NCBI GenBank assembly: GCA_025928545.1
Contig: JAICJH010000018.1
Location: 1 to 64,000 of the forward strand
Direction: 5' to 3'
Length of the DNA: 64,000 bases
Source of the DNA: Bryobacteraceae bacterium
GTDB lineage: Bacteria > Acidobacteriota > Terriglobia > Bryobacterales > Bryobacteraceae
A model generated the notes under the pieces. That model was not told the origin of the DNA. It searched no databases and saw nothing but the letters and a program-made list of their open reading frames with translations. The position numbers and the translations under genes are program-made. The number at the start of each line of letters is the position of its first letter. Position 1 is the first letter of the stretch. Positions 59,175-64,000 of the stretch are shown in pieces.

Positions 59175-61059
59175 TATTTCGGCATCTTCGACGCGCTCCC
59201 TTTCCGACGTTCACGAAAGTGTCGCTACCGACCAGGTCTCTACGTGGCGCCGCATGCTCGCCTTTGCCGGCCCCGCCTACCTGATCAGCGTCGGCTATAT
59301 GGACCCCGGCAACTGGGCCACGGATCTCGACGGTGGCGCGCGTTTCGGCTACAGACTGCTCTGGGTGCTGGTCATGTCCAACGCTATGGCGATTCTGCTG
59401 CAAACGCTGAGCGCCAGACTCGGCATCGTAACCGGCCGAGATCTCGCACAGGCCTGCCGGGAAACGTATCCGCGGCCAGTCAACATCGCGCTGTGGTTTC
59501 TCTGCGAAATCGCAATCGTCGCCTGCGACCTTGCCGAAGTGCTCGGTGCGGCCATCGCGCTCAATCTGCTGTTTCACATTCCCCTGCTCGCCGGCGTAGC
59601 GATCACGTCGCTCGATACTCTGCTGGTGCTGTGGTTTCAGAAGGCGGGTATACGGTACCTGGAAGCTTTTATCCTCGCCTTGATCGTGGTCATCGCCGGT
59701 TGTTTCACGGTGGAAATCATCATGGCAAAGCCGGACTACGCAGGAGTCGCAGCCGGCCTGATTCCAACCATCGATCGTCACACCCTCTACATCGCCATTG
59801 CCATTCTGGGCGCTACGGTCATGCCGCATAATCTGTATCTGCACTCCGCTCTTGTGCAGACACGCCGCATCGGCAACAGCGTAAAGCAGAAACAGGCGGC
59901 CTGCCGCTACAATCTCGTGGATTGCGTGGTGGCTCTGAATGGCGCCATGTTCGTGAATGCCGCCATCCTTGTGCTGGCCGGAACCATCTTCTTTCGTGTC
60001 CACCAGGAAGTGAACGAGATCCAGCAGGCCTATGTCTTGCTGGCGCCGCTCATGGGGACCGTGCTGGCCGCCAAATTATTCGGAGTGGCTTTGCTCGCTT
60101 CGGGTCAATCCTCTACCCTGACCGGCACCATGGCGGGCCAGATTGTCATGGAAGGCTTTCTCAACATCCGGGTGCGTCCGTGGCTGCGACGTTTGGTAAC
60201 CAGGGCGCTTGCGATCATTCCGGCGTTCATCGTGATCTGGCTCGCGGGCAGCCACGGAACATTTCAGTTGCTGCTGCTGAGTCAGGTGATTCTCAGTGTG
60301 CAACTGCCTTTTGCGATTATTCCCCTGCTCCAGTTCACGAACGATCCGCAGCGTATGGGCCAATTCGCGAGCGGCTGGAAAATTCGCGCCACAGGCTGGG
60401 CGACCGCAATCGTTGTTCTGAGCCTGAATGTCTGGCTCGCCGGGCAATCGATTTCCGAGTGGGCGTCCGGCGCCGGCAGTTTCGCGCCCCTGATCTGGAC
60501 GGTCTCGGTAGCTCTCTGCGTCTCTTTGCTGGGCCTGCTGGGCTGGATCATGACCCAACCCTACCGCCGATCGCATTCGAAGCCGGCCACTCTCGGCGTG
60601 GAAGAACAGACGCGCGATCTGGTGACGGTCCAGCGTTACAGGCGTATTCTGGTGCCGCTCGATCACTCCCGCCTTGACCGCCTCACTCTCAGCCATGCGG
60701 CCGGTCTGGCACAGCGGGATGGCGCAAGGTTATATCTCCTCCATGTCGAAGAAGGCGTGACCAGCCAGATGTATGGCTCGGAATCTTCCACCGCCGAGGT
60801 GCAGGCAGGCCGGGAATACCTCAACCGTCTGGTTGGCTCACTGGCTGAAATGAAAATCGAGGTTGAAACGGCCATTCGCCACGGTTCCAAACCAGGCACC
60901 GAGATTATTGCCTACGCGCGTGAAATGTCCGCGGATCTGCTGGTCATGGGCGCGCATGGCCACCGCCGGATCAAGGATCTGATCTTCGGCACCACCATCG
61001 ACCCCGTGCGGCACGCTCTCAATCTGCCGATCCTCGTAGTTCGCGAGCCAAATCCGTAG
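59167..61059 (+). CDS. mntH: Nramp divalent-metal transporter fused to a C-terminal UspA domain
   Basis: 630 residues from ATG 59167. Residues about 1-460 are an Nramp/MntH transporter with eleven or so transmembrane helices; the metal-site motifs are intact: VGYMDPGNWATDL in TM1 (Asp and Asn of DPGN) and ATVMPHNLYLHSALVQTR in TM6 (MPHN). Nramp proteins import Mn2+ or Fe2+ with protons. From about residue 480 a universal-stress domain follows: YRRILVPLDHSRLDRLTLSH ... LLVMGAHGHRRIKDLIFGTT, containing the ATP-binding pattern G-2x-G-9x-G-T, and IDPVRHALNLPILVVRE. The nucleotide-binding domain may gate import. It follows the efflux pump after 101 bases, with its own probable regulatory site. Confidence 0.93.
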   Translation: MPNISASSTRSLSDVHESVATDQVSTWRRMLAFAGPAYLISVGYMDPGNWATDLDGGARFGYRLLWVLVMSNAMAILLQTLSARLGIVTGRDLAQACRETYPRPVNIALWFLCEIAIVACDLAEVLGAAIALNLLFHIPLLAGVAITSLDTLLVLWFQKAGIRYLEAFILALIVVIAGCFTVEIIMAKPDYAGVAAGLIPTIDRHTLYIAIAILGATVMPHNLYLHSALVQTRRIGNSVKQKQAACRYNLVDCVVALNGAMFVNAAILVLAGTIFFRVHQEVNEIQQAYVLLAPLMGTVLAAKLFGVALLASGQSSTLTGTMAGQIVMEGFLNIRVRPWLRRLVTRALAIIPAFIVIWLAGSHGTFQLLLLSQVILSVQLPFAIIPLLQFTNDPQRMGQFASGWKIRATGWATAIVVLSLNVWLAGQSISEWASGAGSFAPLIWTVSVALCVSLLGLLGWIMTQPYRRSHSKPATLGVEEQTRDLVTVQRYRRILVPLDHSRLDRLTLSHAAGLAQRDGARLYLLHVEEGVTSQMYGSESSTAEVQAGREYLNRLVGSLAEMKIEVETAIRHGSKPGTEIIAYAREMSADLLVMGAHGHRRIKDLIFGTTIDPVRHALNLPILVVREPNP

Positions 61060-61080
61060 CCCGCGCAGGTTTCAGCACAC

Positions 61081-61097
61081 TGAGACAGCCTGTCCCA
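61081..61097. promoter_or_regulatory. Imperfect inverted repeat upstream of the protease operon
   Basis: TGAGACAGCCTGTCCCA: 8-base arms with one mismatch around a central C, about 105 bases before the ATG at 61201. TGTCCC recurs 12 bases later (GTGTCCCGC). It may be an operator for the following two-gene operon or the end of the Nramp transcript; no T-run follows. No regulator can be named. Confidence 0.35.
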
Positions 61098-61200
61098 GCA
61101 CCGTGTCCCGCTGGAACATCCGGCCCGGGCTGGAGACCTTATCTCTCATGGAATCAGACCGTCCGATGGGGTACAGACTTGCTCCCAAACATGTATCCGA

Positions 61201-61752
61201 ATGCTCCAAAAGCTGTTTTTTCTACCGCTGGTTCTGACTGCAATTGCCGCCCAGGGCGCGACATTGCAGCAGCTGTCCATGGATCAGATGAGTCAACTAT
61301 CTACAAGTGTAGTTCGCGCGCAGGTCACGGGCGCATCTGCGGCAGTGGTCTCCAATTCGGGCAGTCCCGCGATCTATACGCATTACAAGCTCAGCGTCAC
61401 CGAGGTTTGGAAGGGCGAGGCGCCTGCCGAAGTCATGTTGCCCGGTGGCGCGGCGGATGGAAAAAAGCAGAGTTTCCCTGGCGTCCCTGAGTTGCGTGTC
61501 GGCGCCGAATACGTCCTGTTCCTCTGGAAATCCCCCACAACCGGCATCGTTCACACCCTCGGCCTGACCCAAGGTGTGTTTCAGGTCACCGCCCAGTCGG
61601 ACGGTTCGGTTTTGGCGAGCCGGCGCGAGAGTGGCGAACTCATGCTGGATGCATCCGGCCGCGCCGTTGCCGATCACGCCGTCAGCATGCGGCTCACGGA
61701 CATGAAGACCCGTGTACGCCAGGCGCCCAACGCCGCGGAGAAGGCGCGATGA
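61201..61752 (+). CDS. Small secreted protein coupled to a matrixin-like protease
   Basis: 183 residues from ATG 61201. Signal peptide: LQKLFFLPLVLTAIAAQGAT. The mature part begins LQQLSMDQMSQLSTSVVRAQ, then YTHYKLSVTEVWKGEAPAEV and LRVGAEYVLFLWKSP, a pattern of short soil-bacterial proteins that precede matrixin-like proteases: an N-terminal amphipathic part, a beta domain with VxEVWKG, and a charged C-terminus. I do not recognise a named family. Its TGA overlaps the protease ATG (ATGA at 61749-61752), so both are made together. It might be an inhibitor, chaperone or partner of the protease, which is inference from coupling alone. Confidence 0.75.
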   Translation: MLQKLFFLPLVLTAIAAQGATLQQLSMDQMSQLSTSVVRAQVTGASAAVVSNSGSPAIYTHYKLSVTEVWKGEAPAEVMLPGGAADGKKQSFPGVPELRVGAEYVLFLWKSPTTGIVHTLGLTQGVFQVTAQSDGSVLASRRESGELMLDASGRAVADHAVSMRLTDMKTRVRQAPNAAEKAR

Positions 61753-64000
61753 AACGCGTGCTCCCTCTCCTGGCTTCCGTAGCAGCGCTGGTAGCCCTTT
61801 CGTCGGTTCCCGCCTCGGCCTATTACTATTTCACTTATTTCGTACCGACCGGCAAGGCCCCTGCGAAGTTCGACGTTGCGGCCCTCCCCAACAAAACGGT
61901 GTGGTTCTTCGTTTCCGAATCCGGCCCCACGTCCTTCGGCGCCAACGATAATTTCGCTTCCGTTATCGGTCAGATTCGCCAGGCGGCACAGGCATGGAAC
62001 AGCGTGAGCTCGTCGGATCTTCGCGTTGGGTTCGGCGGTTTCGAGAATCCGCAGACCCAGCAGAATACCCCGGCGGCGGATGTTGTGTTCGAAGACCTCC
62101 CGCCCGGCCTCCTGGGCTACGGCGGTCCGACCATGCTCGCCACTCCGGTGATTCCTGCCGCGGAGACTTCAGCCAACCCCTGGGTCCCGATTACCCGCGC
62201 GGCAATCCATCTGAATCTGAACCAGACCATTGCTCCCGGGCCGAGCTACAGCGAATCGTTCTACATGACCGTCGTGCATGAGATGGGACACGCTCTCGGT
62301 CTTCAGCACACGTTCACTTCTTCCACCATGTCGACGGCGACCACTCGTTCCACGTCGCTGATGAACCCCCTCGAAGCCGACGACATTGCGGGTATATCCG
62401 TCCTTTATCCGAACGAAAGCCTTGCGAAAACGGGAAGTATTGGCGGGCGCATCACCACCTCCGGCAATGGCGTTCACATGGAATCGGTTGTGGCGATTCG
62501 CGCCGGTTCCGGCGCCATCAGTGCCTTCACCAATCCCGACGGCACCTTCCAGATCGACGGTGTACCACCTGGACAATACTTCATCTACGCCCATGCCCTT
62601 CCGCCGGACGCCGACGTCAAAGGACCCTGGTATGCCGACAGCGGCCATCCCAATGGCACTGTCATTCCGGCCTCGGGTCCCACCAATGCGCTCTTTTATC
62701 CTGGAACAACCGACATTGAGGCGGCCGTACCGGTTACGGTAAAGGCCGGTACTGTGACGGACGACGTGAATATCGAGGTCGCCGGCATGGCGGCATTGCC
62801 CGTGTATGACGTTTCGGTCTATGGCTATTACAACAACAACACTATCGCGGTCAAACCCGCGTACCTGAACAGACTGGCCAAAAACGCGGTGGTAGCGGCG
62901 GCCGGTGTGGGTCTCGGTTCAAACGGACAGGCGCCCGGCCTCGATGCGGCTTTTATGGGTGATTCCGCGATCATTCAAAGCGGCGGCGTGCGGCCATATC
63001 AGGCTGGCGGGTACACGTATCTTGCGTTGGATGTCGGCTACTTCCTGTTTGGCGTGGCGGGCCCGCAGCACCTGATCGTCTCAACGCCAGGATTTATGCA
63101 CGTTCTGCCCTCCGCTGTGCGGCTTACCGAACAGAATCCTCCGGCCATACAGTCCGTGTCGGCTAACGGAGATGGCACTCTGACGCTGACTGGAACGAAT
63201 TGGATGCCGGGCAGTTCCGTCTATTTCGATGGACTTCCCGCAACCATTAAGTCATTGAAGGCAGGAACCGCCAGCATCACAGCCGAGGCAGGTCTCAGCG
63301 CCGGCGCCATCAGCACTGCCGTGGTTACACCTCCCGCGGGTACCAACGCGCAGGTCGCCATCCTGACGCTATACAATCCGGACGGCCAGAGTTCGCAATT
63401 CCTTCAGGTGGCGAATCCCGCCACCTTCACCTACGGGACAGCTCCCACTCAGACAATCGTTTCTATCAGTCCGGCTTCCCTGCCTGCCGGCGCTGAAGGC
63501 ATGGTGGAAATTACGGGCAGTGGCTTCAATTTCGTCTCCGGACAAACCGCAGTCGGTTTCGGAACCAGTGACATCGTCGTCAGGCAGGTCTTCGTCCTCG
63601 GCCCCAATCATCTGCTCGCGGATGTATCTGTCGCGCAGGGAGCCGTTCTTTCCAGCCCGGATGTCAGCGTGTTCAGCGGCTTCCAGATGGCCACTGCGCC
63701 CGCGGGATTCCACATATCGGCTGCCGTGAAGGGCTTGCCCGCAACCGTTCCGTTGCTGACGAACGCCTTGCCTGGACTGACGGGCGCCTACGCCGGCGCT
63801 ACGGTCAGTCTGTACGGTTCCAACCTGGCCGTGCCGAACACGGCAACCGTCGTGACTTTCAACGGCGAAGCGGCCAATATTCTGTTCAGCTCCCCCACTC
63901 AGGTGAATCTTCAGATTCCGGCCGATATCGCTGCCGGGCCGGCGCAGTTGAAAGTTTTCAATGGCGCGTTGAATTCATATGTCGTGGCAGTAAATATCGA
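61749..64000 (+). CDS. Matrixin-like metalloprotease with carboxypeptidase-regulatory and IPT/TIG domains (3' end outside window)
   Basis: At least 750 residues; the frame is still open at the end of the window. Signal peptide: KRVLPLLASVAALVALSSVP then ASA. A metzincin zinc motif HEMGHALGLQH (His-Glu plus two His) lies at about residues 177-187, followed by a STSLMNPLEADDIAGISVLY segment with the Met-turn expected of matrixins. Next come a carboxypeptidase-regulatory sandwich (GRITTSGNGVHMESVVAIRA; NPDGTFQIDGVPPGQYFIYA) and IPT/TIG-like repeats (GTLTLTGTNWMPGSSVYFDG; GMVEITGSGFNFVSGQTAVG; GATVSLYGSNLAVPN). A large secreted or surface-attached zinc endopeptidase is inferred. It is the second gene of a coupled pair. 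Its C-terminal anchor, if any, is not visible. Confidence 0.88.
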   Translation, partial: MKRVLPLLASVAALVALSSVPASAYYYFTYFVPTGKAPAKFDVAALPNKTVWFFVSESGPTSFGANDNFASVIGQIRQAAQAWNSVSSSDLRVGFGGFENPQTQQNTPAADVVFEDLPPGLLGYGGPTMLATPVIPAAETSANPWVPITRAAIHLNLNQTIAPGPSYSESFYMTVVHEMGHALGLQHTFTSSTMSTATTRSTSLMNPLEADDIAGISVLYPNESLAKTGSIGGRITTSGNGVHMESVVAIRAGSGAISAFTNPDGTFQIDGVPPGQYFIYAHALPPDADVKGPWYADSGHPNGTVIPASGPTNALFYPGTTDIEAAVPVTVKAGTVTDDVNIEVAGMAALPVYDVSVYGYYNNNTIAVKPAYLNRLAKNAVVAAAGVGLGSNGQAPGLDAAFMGDSAIIQSGGVRPYQAGGYTYLALDVGYFLFGVAGPQHLIVSTPGFMHVLPSAVRLTEQNPPAIQSVSANGDGTLTLTGTNWMPGSSVYFDGLPATIKSLKAGTASITAEAGLSAGAISTAVVTPPAGTNAQVAILTLYNPDGQSSQFLQVANPATFTYGTAPTQTIVSISPASLPAGAEGMVEITGSGFNFVSGQTAVGFGTSDIVVRQVFVLGPNHLLADVSVAQGAVLSSPDVSVFSGFQMATAPAGFHISAAVKGLPATVPLLTNALPGLTGAYAGATVSLYGSNLAVPNTATVVTFNGEAANILFSSPTQVNLQIPADIAAGPAQLKVFNGALNSYVVAVNI

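Noticed and set aside
1..64000. CRISPR array, tRNA, rRNA, insertion sequence or prophage
   Set aside because: No regularly spaced repeats, no cloverleaf-like segments in the intergenic gaps, and no transposase, integrase or phage structural gene was seen.

Overview
The window looks like a chromosomal segment of an Acidobacteriota soil bacterium, most likely of the Bryobacterales/Solibacter type. The evidence is its family content: three VWA-domain proteins of the acidobacterial type, one TIGR03435-type secreted soil protein, two very large Oar-like TonB-dependent receptors with N-terminal carboxypeptidase-regulatory domains, two CRTAC1/UnbV beta-propeller proteins, and a DUF1501/DUF1800 pair. 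DNA is GC-rich throughout. I found no tRNA, rRNA, CRISPR array, transposase, integrase or prophage gene. Taxonomy is inferred from gene families, not from a marker gene.

Layout. Bases 1-926 hold the 3' part of an ankyrin-repeat gene. From 974 to 13115 nearly everything is on the minus strand and encodes exported proteins: a duplicated pair (CRTAC1 propeller plus TPR protein, twice) behind a clear sigma-70-like promoter, an NHL propeller, and a three-gene operon of VWA proteins. From 13250 to 24614 come a TIGR03435 protein, a parallel beta-helix protein, a small outer-membrane-type protein, a DinB-like protein, an orphan DUF58 protein, an Oar-like receptor and the DUF1800-DUF1501 operon.

Bases 24805-42780 form an extracellular polysaccharide locus: O-antigen-ligase/polymerase, an (alpha/alpha)6 protein, five intact glycosyltransferases or sugar transferases plus a glycosyltransferase pseudogene, WecB, two hexapeptide acyltransferases, a YdcF/SanA protein, a polysaccharide deacetylase and a priming polyprenyl-phosphate sugar transferase. 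Embedded in it (30002-33943) is a small fatty-acid-type module: two KAS III paralogues, an SDR ketoreductase, a free-standing acyl carrier protein and an acyltransferase. I infer that this module makes a short (hydroxy)acyl group that decorates a sugar of the polysaccharide; this is the most interesting system in the window. No Wzx flippase, Wzz/PCP or outer-membrane export gene is present here, so the export part must lie elsewhere.

A LytS/LytTR two-component pair (42978-44871) and a second Oar-like receptor (45001-48294) follow. Bases 48471-53250 hold a TPR protein, an AlkD-like DNA repair protein, a tandem pair of secreted paralogues of unknown function and a small CxxCH protein. Bases 53444-59065 encode a CzcCBA-type heavy-metal RND efflux system, followed by an Nramp transporter fused to a UspA domain (59167-61059) with a dyad-rich possible metalloregulator site at its start codon. 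The window ends in a translationally coupled pair: a small secreted protein and a large matrixin-like metalloprotease with TIG domains that runs off the edge.
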